From Longilinea arvoryzae (lineage in GTDB: Bacteria > Chloroflexota > Anaerolineae > Anaerolineales > Anaerolineaceae): a stretch of 64,000 nucleotides of DNA. Below, piece by piece: positions 54,622-63,284 of the stretch. Location: positions 1,724,241-1,788,240 of the forward strand of contig NZ_DF967972.1 in NCBI RefSeq assembly GCF_001050235.1. The letters run 5' to 3'. The position numbers were made by a program, and so were the translations under genes. Each line of letters starts with the position of its first letter. Position 1 is the stretch's first letter. The notes under the pieces were generated by a model, which saw nothing but the letters and a program-made list of their open reading frames with translations, searched no databases and was not told the origin of the DNA.

Positions 54622-55704
54622 ATGAAGCTTCCCCGTTTATTTTTACTGGCCGCTCTGTTGAGCCTGGTCCTGTCTGCCTGCGCTCCCGCGGCAACCCCGG
54701 CAACGACCCCGGCGGCGGCTCAGACGGCCGAACCGGTCACGCTGACGGTGATGACGCACGATTCGTTTGCGGTGACCGAAGACCTGGTGCGCCAGTTCGA
54801 GCAGGAAAACAACGTCAAAGTCGAATTCGCCAAGAGCGGTGATACCGGCTCCGCGCTGAATATGGCCATCCTTTCCAAAGACGCGCCCCGCGCCGACGTC
54901 TTCTACGGCGTGGACAATACCTTCCTCAGCCGCGCGCTCGAGGCCGGTATTTTCGAACCCTATGCTTCACCGCTCCTGGCCGACATCCCGGCCGAGTTCA
55001 AGCTGGACGCGACGAACAGCGCCCTGCCGGTGGATTATGGCGATGTGTGCATCAACTACGACAAAGCCTACTTCGCCGATAAGGGATTGGCCCTTCCGGC
55101 GACGCTCGACGACCTGCTCAAGCCCGAATACAAGGGCCTGCTGGTGACGGAAAATCCAGCCACCTCGTCGCCGGGCCTGGCCTTCATCATGGCGACCATT
55201 GTCCAGTACGGTCCGGATAAATACCTGGACTTCTGGAAAGGTCTGAAAGAGAACGGCCTGGTGGTGGTAAACGACTGGGAAACGGCCTACTACACCAACT
55301 TCAGCGGTTCATCCGGCAAGGGCAGCCAGCCGATGGTGGTGTCCTATGGTTCCAGCCCGGCCGCCGAGGTCGTCTATGCCGATCCGCCGGTGCAGACCGC
55401 GCCGACCGCTTCGATCGTCGGCGATAACACCTGCTTCCGCCAGATCGAGTTCGTGGGTATCCTCAAGGGCACCCAACACCGTGCGCTGGCCGAAAAATTC
55501 GTCGATTTCATGCTCGGGACGAAGTTCCAGGAAGATATGCCGCTGCAAATGTTCGTTTTCCCGGTCAACTCGCAAGCCAAGCTGCCGGATGTGTTCACCC
55601 AGAATATCCAGATCCCGGCAAAACCGGCCACGATCGATCCGAGTGAGATCGGCGCCAACCGTGAAGCCTGGATCAACGCCTGGACGGAGACCATCCTGAA
55701 GTGA
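54622..55704 (+). CDS. thiB: ABC transporter substrate-binding lipoprotein, ThiB-like (thiamine)
   Basis: The 360-residue protein has a signal with lipobox LSAC near residue 18, an Ala/Thr/Pro linker, and a periplasmic-binding fold of the ThiB/iron-type-2 family (LTVMTHDSFAVTEDLVRQF, GSALNMAILSKDAPRADVFYGVDN, LPVDYGDVCINYD, NDWETAYYTNFS). The family includes iron binders, but the thiN neighbour and TPP riboswitch support thiamine. AGGAGAG precedes ATG 54622. Confidence 0.88.
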   Translation: MKLPRLFLLAALLSLVLSACAPAATPATTPAAAQTAEPVTLTVMTHDSFAVTEDLVRQFEQENNVKVEFAKSGDTGSALNMAILSKDAPRADVFYGVDNTFLSRALEAGIFEPYASPLLADIPAEFKLDATNSALPVDYGDVCINYDKAYFADKGLALPATLDDLLKPEYKGLLVTENPATSSPGLAFIMATIVQYGPDKYLDFWKGLKENGLVVVNDWETAYYTNFSGSSGKGSQPMVVSYGSSPAAEVVYADPPVQTAPTASIVGDNTCFRQIEFVGILKGTQHRALAEKFVDFMLGTKFQEDMPLQMFVFPVNSQAKLPDVFTQNIQIPAKPATIDPSEIGANREAWINAWTETILK

Positions 55705-57383
55705 TCGCATCCCCGAAACGCTTCCCGCGCGCCGTCTGGTTGTGGAGCATCCCCCTGCTCTTCCTGGGAGTGTTCTTCTTCCTGCCCCTGGGCACAGTAT
55801 TTCATCTCGCATTTCAACCGGAAATGGGCGGCGTGCGGGTAAGCAGATCGGACGTGCTGCAGCCGTTGGGTTTCACCTTCTGGCAGGCCGGCCTATCCAC
55901 ACTGCTCACGCTGGTGGTCGGCCTGCCGGCGGCTTACCTGTTTGCGCGGTTTGAATTCCCTGGCAAGCGCCTGCTGCGCGTGTTGACCACGCTGCCGTTC
56001 ATCCTGCCGACGGTGGTGGTGGCGGCCAGCTTCAACGCGCTGTTGGGCCCGCGCGGCTGGATCAACCTGCTGTTGATGGACTGGTTCGGGCTGGCGACCC
56101 CACCCATTCAGATCCTCAACATACTGGGCGCCATCCTGCTGGCGCACGTCTTCTACAACACCACGGTCGTCATCCGGGTGGTGGGCAGCGCGCTGGGGCA
56201 GCTCGATCCGCGCCTGGAACAGGCGGCACGTGTGCTGGGGGCATCTCCGCTGCGCACGCTGCGCGAAGTGACCCTGCCGCTGCTGCGCCCGGCGCTGCTC
56301 TCGGCTACGCTGCTGGTGTTCCTCTTCGATTTCACCAGCTTTGGCGTGGTCCTGCTGCTGGGCGGCCCGCGCTATGCCACATTGGAAGTCGAAATCTACA
56401 TCCAGGCGCTTCAGATGCTCAACCTGCCGCTGGCCGGACTGCTCTCGGCCGTGCAGTTGGCCTGCACGCTGGCGATTTCGGCGCTCAACAGCCGCCTGAG
56501 CGGGAAGCGGGCCGTGCCTCTGGCGCCGCGTCTGCGCGGCGAGGGAATCCGCAAGCCGCGCACCTGGCGCGAACGACTGCTGGTGGGCAGCCTGACGGCC
56601 GTGCTGGTGGCGCTGCTGGTGATGCCGCTGGCGGCATTGGGGCTGCGTTCGGTGGCGCGTCTGGAGGGGGCGCGCGGCGAGCGTGGCGCGGTGCAAAACG
56701 GGCTGACGCTGGATTACTACCGCGAGCTGTTCATCAATCGGCGCGGGTCGCTGTTCTACGTTCCACCCATCGAGGCCGCCCGCAATTCGTTGATTTACGC
56801 CGGGACCACTGTGGTGATCGCCCTGAGCCTGGGTTCGCTGGCGGCCGCCGCGCTTTCACAGCGGTCGAAGATCAACCGCTGGCTCGAGCCCCTGCTGCTG
56901 CTGCCGTTGGGCGCTTCCGCGGTGACGCTGGGACTGGGCTTCATCGTCGCGTTCAACAAGCCGCCGCTGGATTCGCGTTCCTTCCCGCTGCTGGTGCCGA
57001 TCGCGCACAGCCTGGTGGCGCTACCTTTCGTGGTGCGCACCCTGCAGCCGGCCATGGCCTCCATTCCGCAGTCCTTGAAGCAGGCGGCAGCCGTGCTGGG
57101 CGCCTCGCCGCTGCGCGCCTGGCTGGAGGTGGACCTGCCGATCATCGCCCGCGCGGCGCTGGTGAGCGCGGTATTTTCGTTCACCATCTCGCTGGGTGAG
57201 TTTGGCGCGACCTCGTTCATCGCCCAAACCGATATGCCCACCCTGCCGGTGGCCATCTACCGCTTCCTTTCGCAGCCCGGCGGCCTGAATTACGGCCAGG
57301 CCATGGCCATGGCCACGCTGCTGCTGGTGGTGTGCGCGCTGGGCATCCTGGTCATCGAGCGCCTGGGCGGCGAGACGTTCTAG
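55701..57383 (+). CDS. thiP: ABC transporter permease with two membrane domains, ThiP-like
   Basis: The 560-residue protein has two homologous permease halves, each with the EAA-type loop (LEQAARVLGASPLRTLREVTLP near residue 173 and LKQAAAVLGASPLRAWLEVDLP near 460). About twelve hydrophobic helices fit the fused ThiP arrangement. GTG 55701 overlaps the thiB stop. It should import thiamine with ThiB and an ATPase such as the one at 58996. Confidence 0.88.
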   Translation: MIASPKRFPRAVWLWSIPLLFLGVFFFLPLGTVFHLAFQPEMGGVRVSRSDVLQPLGFTFWQAGLSTLLTLVVGLPAAYLFARFEFPGKRLLRVLTTLPFILPTVVVAASFNALLGPRGWINLLLMDWFGLATPPIQILNILGAILLAHVFYNTTVVIRVVGSALGQLDPRLEQAARVLGASPLRTLREVTLPLLRPALLSATLLVFLFDFTSFGVVLLLGGPRYATLEVEIYIQALQMLNLPLAGLLSAVQLACTLAISALNSRLSGKRAVPLAPRLRGEGIRKPRTWRERLLVGSLTAVLVALLVMPLAALGLRSVARLEGARGERGAVQNGLTLDYYRELFINRRGSLFYVPPIEAARNSLIYAGTTVVIALSLGSLAAAALSQRSKINRWLEPLLLLPLGASAVTLGLGFIVAFNKPPLDSRSFPLLVPIAHSLVALPFVVRTLQPAMASIPQSLKQAAAVLGASPLRAWLEVDLPIIARAALVSAVFSFTISLGEFGATSFIAQTDMPTLPVAIYRFLSQPGGLNYGQAMAMATLLLVVCALGILVIERLGGETF

Positions 57384-57388
57384 AAACA

Positions 57389-57518
57389 ACCACAGAGCCT
57401 GCAGAGAGTCCGTAGAGAGGACAGCGATACCAAGACAGGGGATGAAAAGATCTAAAATTCTGCACCTGTCTTTGCCCCTCTATCCTCTCTCTTTGTTCTC
57501 TGTGACCTCTATGGCTGT
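57389..57518 (+). repeat. Imperfect inverted repeat between convergent genes
   Basis: The left part has ACCACAGAGCCTGCAGAGAG (57389-57408) and CAAGACAGG (57431-57439). The right part has CCTGTCTTTG (57466-57475) and the complementary CTCTCTTTGTTCTCTGTGACC stretch. It lies between the thiP and sugar dehydrogenase 3' ends and is related to the element at 36626. Confidence 0.5.
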
Positions 57519-57522
57519 CTCC

Positions 57523-58803
57523 TTAAGGCCCGACGTAGATGACGCGGTAGATGGCGCCGGAAACGTCATCCGAGATGAACATCTCACCGGCGGCGTTCGT
57601 CACCACGTCGGCGGGGCGGCCGAAGGCATTCGGGCCAGCACACGTCTCACCCGCGGCTCGCCAACCATTGACAAAAGTCTGGCTGCCGACCGGCTGACCG
57701 TTATCGATGAGCACGCGCTGCACCTTACAATCACGAGCATTGGCCAGGGTGGTGTTCCACGAACCGTGGAAGGCAACGAACAGGTCGTCCTTGTAAGCCG
57801 CCGGGAAGGGAGCCGGGGCGCCCAACTGCATGCCCAGCGGGGCCGAGTGCGCCAGGTCGGTAAAGCGGGCGGGGATGGCTGGCGCGCAGTCCAGGTTGTA
57901 GCCCGGCGCGGGGACTTCGGGCGAGGTGTTTACGCCCAGGGTGGCGGTGTAGCAAGCCGGCCAGCCGTGCCAGTGGTTGCCCTGCACCGGAATGATGATC
58001 TCCTCGGGCGGCAGATTGTCGCCCATGCCGTCCGAGCCGTTGTGGTCGGCCCACAGTTCGCCGTTCGGCGCCCACAGGAAATCGACGCTGTTGCGCAATC
58101 CCCAGGCCCACAGCGGGCGCTTGCGCGTATCGGCGTCGTTCTTGAAGGGATTGTCGCTCGGAATGCTGCCGTCGGGGTTGAAGCGCAGGATGGCTGCCCG
58201 GCGTGGATCGGTCTCGTCGCAGGCGTTGCAGGTCGAGCCCACGGCAACGTACAGCTTGCCGTCCGGCCCAAAATGGAGCGTGCGAGTGATGTGCGCGCCG
58301 CCGCCTGGGATGTTGGTGGTCACCGTTTCGTGGGTCTCGTAGATGCCGTCGGCGTTGGTATCCTTGTGGCGGGTGATCTTATCGCCCTCGGCCACGTACA
58401 TCCAACCCGCGTACCATTCCAGGTTATGCGGATACGTCAGGCCGGTCAACACCGTCTGGACGCCGTCCGCCAACCCATCGTGATTGGCGTCTGGCAGGCG
58501 AACGATGGACCCGCCGTCGAAAAGCGCGACGTAAAGCCAGCCGTCCGGGCCGATGGCCATCAATCGCGGTCTGGCGCCCGCGTTGGTGGTGAAATACCGG
58601 ATGGCGAAACCGGACGGCACCGTCAGACGCGCCGAAGCCGCATCCGCGGGCGGCAGCGCCAGGCCGGGGGTGGGTGATTTAGAAATCAGCGGCAGGTAAA
58701 CGGTCGTCCCACCGGCAGCCTGCACCTGAGACAGGCTCACGAGCAGGGTGAAAACCGCCGCTGCCAGACTGATGAACCTGGAAAAGAAGGCTCGTTTTTT
58801 CAT
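57523..58803 (-). CDS. Secreted PQQ-dependent sugar dehydrogenase (sorbosone type)
   Basis: The 426-residue protein has a signal peptide (residues 1-29), the short segment VYLPLISKS (an adjacent pattern common in secreted Chloroflexota proteins), then a beta-propeller of the sorbosone dehydrogenase family (GYAIRYFT-like start, LDGLADGVQ, YVAEGDKITRHKD, LHFGPDGKLYVAVGSTCNACDE, PLWAWGLRN, HNGSDGMGDNLPPEE, HGSWN). GAGG lies five bases before its ATG at 58803. It lies between thiP and the ThiQ-like gene but on the other strand, and its role there is unclear. Confidence 0.85.
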   Translation of the reverse strand: MKKRAFFSRFISLAAAVFTLLVSLSQVQAAGGTTVYLPLISKSPTPGLALPPADAASARLTVPSGFAIRYFTTNAGARPRLMAIGPDGWLYVALFDGGSIVRLPDANHDGLADGVQTVLTGLTYPHNLEWYAGWMYVAEGDKITRHKDTNADGIYETHETVTTNIPGGGAHITRTLHFGPDGKLYVAVGSTCNACDETDPRRAAILRFNPDGSIPSDNPFKNDADTRKRPLWAWGLRNSVDFLWAPNGELWADHNGSDGMGDNLPPEEIIIPVQGNHWHGWPACYTATLGVNTSPEVPAPGYNLDCAPAIPARFTDLAHSAPLGMQLGAPAPFPAAYKDDLFVAFHGSWNTTLANARDCKVQRVLIDNGQPVGSQTFVNGWRAAGETCAGPNAFGRPADVVTNAAGEMFISDDVSGAIYRVIYVGP

Positions 58804-58995
58804 ATTTGCCTCGAATCGATTCTTACGGGCGGACGCGAATGTCCGCAGAGGATATTAATATAACAATAATTATAAATTAAATCAAAGATCGATACCCTTA
58901 ACGCAAAACATCTTGGACAGGGGCGTCGGCATTCAAAATGCAGGGGGCGTTATGTGGTAGGATTAGGGCGTTTGAAGAAAAGTGGAGCGGAAACC

Positions 58996-60024
58996 ATGCT
59001 GGAAATACGCGATATCTGGAAAAGCTACGAAAACCAGCCATTGCTGAACGGCGTTTCCTTTCAAATCCAGGCCGGCGAGACGGTGTGCCTGTTGGGAAGA
59101 TCTGGCAGCGGCAAGAGCACGCTGCTGCGCATCATTGCCGGGTTGGAGACCGCCGAACGCGGGCAGGTCCTCTGGCAAGGCCAGGACCTCAGCGGTGTGC
59201 CGGTGCACCTGCGCCATTTCGGCCTGATGTTCCAGGATTACGCCCTGTTTCCGCACCGCAATGTGGCCGAAAACGTGGCTTTCGGGCTGCGCATGCAGGG
59301 GCTGTCGAAAGCCGAAATCGGGCTGCGTGTAGTCGATGCACTCGAGAAGGTCAATCTGGCCGGTTTCGCCGGACGCCGGGTCACGGACCTTTCCGGCGGC
59401 GAGCAGCAGCGCGTGGCGCTGGCCCGCGCCCTGGCGCCGCAGCCGCGCCTGCTGATGCTGGATGAACCCCTGGGCGCTCTGGACCGCGCCTTACGCGAGC
59501 AGTTGGGGAATGAACTGCGCCGGGTGCTGCATTCCACCGGCATCCCGGCCATCTACGTCACCCACGACCAGGAAGAGGCCTTTGCCATCGCCGACCGGCT
59601 GGTGCTGCTGCATGAAGGCCGCGTCGAACAGGAAGGCCAGCCCGCCGAGATTTACAATCGGCCGGCTTCGACCTGGGTGGCCCATTTCCTTGGCCTGGAT
59701 AATCTGGTTCCCGCCCAGGCGCTGGCCGGATCACCCGGGCTGGTGCAGACGCCGCTGGGCCTGCTCAAACCGGCCTGTCTGCCGCCGAACGGTGCATTCA
59801 CCCTGCTGCTGCGCCCGGCCGGTGCTTACCGCCAGGCGCGGGGCGCGGATTGGAACCGCATCCAGGGCCGGGTGGAGGATTCGGTGTTTCGCGGCGAGCG
59901 CTTTCGGGTCGAGCTGCGCTGCGCGGGCGACCTGACCCTGCGCTTCGATCTGGAGGAGCCGCTCCCCAAAGGCGAACCGGCGGAACTCTACCTGCCTCCG
60001 GAAGCCGTTCTCTGTCTGGGTTGA
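58996..60024 (+). CDS. ABC transporter ATP-binding protein, ThiQ-like
   Basis: The 342-residue ATPase has Walker A GRSGSGKST near residue 36, Q-loop MFQDYALFPHR, signature LSGGEQQRVALARAL near 133, Walker B LLMLDEPLGALD near 153, and the H-loop YVTHDQEEAF. A C-terminal TOBE-like part (about 240-342) is typical of iron/thiamine/sulfate-type importers. ATG 58996 has GGAG nine bases upstream. The nearby thiB and thiP have no ATPase of their own, so it probably completes them, although the sugar dehydrogenase gene separates them and iron specificity is possible. Confidence 0.85.
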   Translation: MLEIRDIWKSYENQPLLNGVSFQIQAGETVCLLGRSGSGKSTLLRIIAGLETAERGQVLWQGQDLSGVPVHLRHFGLMFQDYALFPHRNVAENVAFGLRMQGLSKAEIGLRVVDALEKVNLAGFAGRRVTDLSGGEQQRVALARALAPQPRLLMLDEPLGALDRALREQLGNELRRVLHSTGIPAIYVTHDQEEAFAIADRLVLLHEGRVEQEGQPAEIYNRPASTWVAHFLGLDNLVPAQALAGSPGLVQTPLGLLKPACLPPNGAFTLLLRPAGAYRQARGADWNRIQGRVEDSVFRGERFRVELRCAGDLTLRFDLEEPLPKGEPAELYLPPEAVLCLG

Positions 60025-60031
60025 GGAATTC

Positions 60032-60511
60032 ATGGAAGAGATCACGATCATCAAACGCAACCCGCAGGGACAGGAGACCTTCTGCTATCACGGCCGGGTC
60101 AAACAACGCCTGCCGGGCGCGGTGCTCCTGGAGGCGTACTTCGACCGGCCGGATATGCCCTTTCACGGCATGCTGTGGAAGCGGAAAGATCGCTTTGTTG
60201 AAGCCTATTATGCCGACCGCTGGTATAACATCCTCGAGATCTATGACTGCGACGATGGCCAGATCAAGTGCTGGTATTGCAACGTCGCCTATCCGGCCGA
60301 AATCGAAGACGGCATGGTCTCTTTTCGCGATCTGGCGCTGGACCTGCTGGTATTCCCGGACGGGCGGCAGGAGGTGCTGGACGAGGACGAATATGCCCGG
60401 CTGTCGCTCAGCCCGGAGGACGACCGGCGCGCCCGGGCCGCGCTGGAGGAATTGAAGGCCCTTTTTGCGCCGCCGGTGCGGGTGCGATTGGATCGACCGG
60501 CCCATTCGTAA
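60032..60511 (+). CDS. DUF402 protein
   Basis: The 159-residue protein matches the DUF402 family (YHGRVKQRLPGAVLLEAYF, YYADRWYNILEIYD, KCWYCNVAYPAEIEDGMVSFRDLALDLLV). Members include the Staphylococcus nucleoside diphosphate phosphatase SntA and RNA-binding FAU-1-type domains. The function here is not known. It starts 8 bases after the ATPase gene with GAGG upstream and ends at a terminator. Confidence 0.85.
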   Translation: MEEITIIKRNPQGQETFCYHGRVKQRLPGAVLLEAYFDRPDMPFHGMLWKRKDRFVEAYYADRWYNILEIYDCDDGQIKCWYCNVAYPAEIEDGMVSFRDLALDLLVFPDGRQEVLDEDEYARLSLSPEDDRRARAALEELKALFAPPVRVRLDRPAHS

Positions 60512-60518
60512 AAAAAAG

Positions 60519-60549
60519 CCGCCTCTCGCGATTGAGAGGCGGTTTTTTT
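60519..60549. terminator. Bidirectional intrinsic terminator
   Basis: The nine-base stem CCGCCTCTC (60519-60527) pairs with GAGAGGCGG (60534-60542); a T-run follows, and on the other strand A-runs upstream give a T-run. It separates the convergent DUF402 gene and the minus-strand gene at 60564. Confidence 0.9.
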
Positions 60550-60563
60550 CTAGAAAGAATGGA

Positions 60564-60980
60564 TCAGGCTAACCGGGCCAGGAGCGCCGGCAGACTGGTT
60601 GAAATCGAATTAATTATCCGGTCGCCGTTGTTGTAGAACCAGGCGCCGAAAATTACGAAGAGCAGGCAGCAGCAGCAAAAAATTGCCAGTACCACGATGA
60701 CGATGATGAGTACGGTGCGGGTCGTGCTGGACATGCCGCTCTTTGCCGGGGGCGTGCTTCCTGCCGCCGGCGGTACGGGCGATGCGCTCGGACCCTGCGG
60801 CCCGGCGGGCTGGCCGGCCAGGTTTTCGGGAACGGAATCGAAGCCGGAAGTCGGCGGGGTTTCTTTGGCGCTCACATCGATAATCTGCGGCTCGCTGGCG
60901 GGCGGTTCAGCAGACGGCGGCGTATATTTGTCTGGATCGAAGGGCGGTTCCGCGGAAGGTGGGTTGTAATTGCTGTCCAT
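60564..60980 (-). CDS. Proline-rich single-pass membrane protein with a Cys cluster
   Basis: The predicted 138-residue protein has a disordered N-terminus rich in Pro, Ala, Ser and Asp (residues 1-80), with PPSAEPP repeated near residues 6 and 20. One hydrophobic helix (about 89-115) contains the run FCCCCLLF, and a short tail follows. AGGGAGA lies eight bases before ATG 60980, which is why the longer frame is rejected. Similar proteins are frequent in Chloroflexota but have no known function. Confidence 0.68.
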   Translation of the reverse strand: MDSNYNPPSAEPPFDPDKYTPPSAEPPASEPQIIDVSAKETPPTSGFDSVPENLAGQPAGPQGPSASPVPPAAGSTPPAKSGMSSTTRTVLIIVIVVLAIFCCCCLLFVIFGAWFYNNGDRIINSISTSLPALLARLA

Positions 60981-61030
60981 AATTTTTTCTCCCTGAAATT
61001 GGCTAGGATTAGGATGATGGCTTTCGATAT

Positions 61031-61603
61031 TTAAGATTGACTTCGGGATTCGCGGTTGGCGCGCCGCCACAGCAGCCAGATGATCCAGGCGGTGAACATC
61101 ACCAGCAGGCAGGCGATCAGCACCGGCACGACCAGCGAGAGGATCGAGACGACCGTCGAAACGGCATCTTCGGCCATGCTGACCGGCACATTGCCTACGC
61201 CGGCGGTGGCGGCGGTGACCGCCGGGCGCACGGCCAGCGTCTTGACGCCGTGTACGCTGCCGGCCACCAGCAGCCCCAGCGCCAGGGCCAGCACGGGATG
61301 CACGTTGGAGATGGCGTGCGCGCTGGCGGCAAAGACAATCGCGCCGGCCGTCGGGCGAATGAAGGTCTGCACGGCGTCATTGACGTGATTGATAGCCGGG
61401 ATCTTATCGGCAAAGAATTCGATCAGGGAAAGCAAGATCAGCAGGCCGATGATCCACCAGCTCGTCAGCGCGCTCCATGGTTCTTCCAGGTGGATCAGGT
61501 TCGTGAATTTGCCGAGCAGGGCGACCACCAGCAGGGGAATGTAGGCGTTCAGCCCGGCGCTGGCCGAAAGCCCAAATGCGGAAAAAATACCCAGAATTTC
61601 CAT
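61031..61603 (-). CDS. DUF4126 membrane protein
   Basis: The 190-residue protein has about five hydrophobic helices and DUF4126 features at the start (FSAFGLSASAGLNAYIPLLVVALLGKF) and middle (FFADKIPAINHVNDAVQTFIRPTAGA). The family is uncharacterised. It precedes the Pro-rich gene by 50 bases and follows a DUF2085 gene by 28, so the three may share a transcript. Confidence 0.88.
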   Translation of the reverse strand: MEILGIFSAFGLSASAGLNAYIPLLVVALLGKFTNLIHLEEPWSALTSWWIIGLLILLSLIEFFADKIPAINHVNDAVQTFIRPTAGAIVFAASAHAISNVHPVLALALGLLVAGSVHGVKTLAVRPAVTAATAGVGNVPVSMAEDAVSTVVSILSLVVPVLIACLLVMFTAWIIWLLWRRANRESRSQS

Positions 61604-61631
61604 CCCTGTTCCTCTTGCTACTATATACGCA

Positions 61632-62432
61632 TTATAGCTTGAATCCGTTCCACGTTCCGGTAAAAGTCAATCGCAGCCAGTCGATGGCGAAGGTTTGCAG
61701 CAGGGCGATGGCGAAACCCACGACCAGCGGAAGCCACAGGTCGCGCAGCGAACGCGCCTGGCCATCGCCGCGGACTACGATGAGAACCAGCAGCCCGTAG
61801 CATGTCGAGAGGATGGCCAGCACGGTCGCCGAGCTGAGCAGCGCCAGCGGGTAAAGGATGAGCGGGTTGCCGCTGAGCATCAGCAGCACCACCCCGGCGC
61901 CGGCCAGCAGCAGGCCGGCCAGCGAACGCCACGAATCCAGCGCCGGGCGCGGATCCAGCTCGGCCCAGGCCGTCTGGTGAAAAGCCGGCAGCAGCAGGGT
62001 GGGGATCAATAGCCCCAACCCGGTGCCGGAGATCAGGCGCAGGGTGTTGTTGGGTTCGTACAGCCCCTGGAAGCCCGGAAAGAAATGCAGGTAGGAATTG
62101 GTCCCGTCCACGGCGAAGGCCAGCCCCAGCAGTCCGAGCGGCAGCCACAGCTTGCGCGGCGGCAGCCCGCCGCGGCGGCCCTTGCGGAGCTGGTAGATGG
62201 CACTGGCCAGCGCGCCCAGGTACATGCCCGAACAGCGCGCGCACAGCGGCAGTGGACGCGAACCGAGATGAAAGGAACGCAGATCGATGCGGTGGCACAC
62301 CGCGTAACCGACCGCGTCGGCCTTGCCGAGCAGCCCGGGTGGGGTGAAGCGCAGCCAGAGCACGAGTAACGCCAGAATGGCAGCGATGAGCAGCAGTTTG
62401 GCAGCGGTCTTCAGGCGGGGTGAGTTTCGCAT
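61632..62432 (-). CDS. DUF2085 membrane protein
   Basis: The 266-residue protein has about six hydrophobic segments and the DUF2085 signature AVCHRIDLRSF followed by LPLCARCSGMYLG, with the conserved Cys/His set. The function of the family is unknown. It is the first gene of the minus-strand trio. Its upstream side marks the point where the GC-rich gene-dense region ends. Confidence 0.88.
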   Translation of the reverse strand: MRNSPRLKTAAKLLLIAAILALLVLWLRFTPPGLLGKADAVGYAVCHRIDLRSFHLGSRPLPLCARCSGMYLGALASAIYQLRKGRRGGLPPRKLWLPLGLLGLAFAVDGTNSYLHFFPGFQGLYEPNNTLRLISGTGLGLLIPTLLLPAFHQTAWAELDPRPALDSWRSLAGLLLAGAGVVLLMLSGNPLILYPLALLSSATVLAILSTCYGLLVLIVVRGDGQARSLRDLWLPLVVGFAIALLQTFAIDWLRLTFTGTWNGFKL

Positions 62433-63011
62433 GATGGGCTGATTATAGGATAGGAGGCGGAGGGGTGCAAGGAGATGAGCCCGTGCGCATGGCGATGCGA
62501 AAAATTAAGCTGAATAGCTAGGTGAACACATCCTTCTGCCGTTTGGCGATACGCTGGAAGAATAAACACAGTGATAAAGCGCAGGCTTCTTATAGGCGGT
62601 GGTAATTGAGCTGCATTCGTCAAAAGGACATTTTATTAGGATGTGAATGATCAGAATGTATCCATTCATTGTAGAGTTTTCTGTCAGGTTGGAGCCTCGT
62701 GCCACCATAAATACTGGTTAGCCTGTAAATGGGCCCGCAATAATGAGGGTGCCTGAAATACTTATGGTACCAATGCAAAAAACTAAGAAGAAAGAAATAG
62801 TTAAAAAAGTAATCTTAGAAGTGATTAATGCTAACATCAATAAAGCCAACATCTTTTTTTACAACGACGTTTGGAATACACTAGAAATAATGTTAGGCAT
62901 TTACTGGAAAGAATTCTTGTAGGGTAAAATCGACCAATTCCTGTGATTGAGCAAGTCTTTTTCTGTAAAATCGATCAGGTTATTCCAAAGTAAAGGTTCA
63001 ATCGAGTAAAA
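62433..63011. other. AT-rich region without a convincing gene
   Basis: The base composition drops sharply here. I see no gene family. One 59-codon AT-rich open frame is described separately. Two copies of TAAAATCGAYCA (62925 and 62968 regions) form a short imperfect direct repeat just before the transposase remnant. Confidence 0.5.
62743..62922 (+). CDS. Possible 59-residue AT-rich small ORF
   Basis: The frame runs from ATG 62743 to TAG 62922 and encodes a Lys/Ile/Asn-rich helical peptide (KKKEIVKKVILEVI near residue 16). Its base use differs from all neighbours, in line with a foreign origin. There is no clear Shine-Dalgarno. It may be a random open frame in AT-rich DNA. Confidence 0.15.
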   Translation: MRVPEILMVPMQKTKKKEIVKKVILEVINANINKANIFFYNDVWNTLEIMLGIYWKEFL

Positions 63012-63284
63012 CTACCTTGCTTCCAGGTTGAGGTAAAGCCTGCCGACTTCCCATTCATCGCTGGTCTCCATCAGGATGGCACTTACCAACCGCAAACAGG
63101 CTCCTTCGTTTGGGAAAATGCTTACCACCCGGGTTCGTCGTTTGATTTCACGATTGAGCCGTTCCAGCCCATTGGTGGTGCGAATCAAACGCTGGTGAGC
63201 GGCCGGGAAAGAGAAAATCGTCAATCCTTCTGGTATGTTGTTCTCCATCCAGTCTGCCAGCTTCGAGGCAGTCTTCTGGTACTT
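63012..63284 (-). pseudogene. IS256-family transposase, C-terminal remnant
   Basis: The minus-strand frame ending at 63012 has the C-terminal hallmark of IS256/Mutator-type transposases: IPEGLTIFSFP, LRTTN-like IRTTNGLERLNREIKRRTRVV, and SIFPNEGACLRLVSA, ending WEVGRLYLNLE. Only about 90 residues remain of roughly 400; the sequence before about position 63284 does not match the family and lacks the DDE residues. It is therefore a truncated, inactive remnant marking past insertion in this AT-rich zone. Confidence 0.85.

Noticed and set aside
57442..58677. A 411-codon open frame on the plus strand
   Set aside because: It is antisense to the secreted sugar dehydrogenase gene, which has a signal peptide, beta-propeller motifs and a ribosome site.
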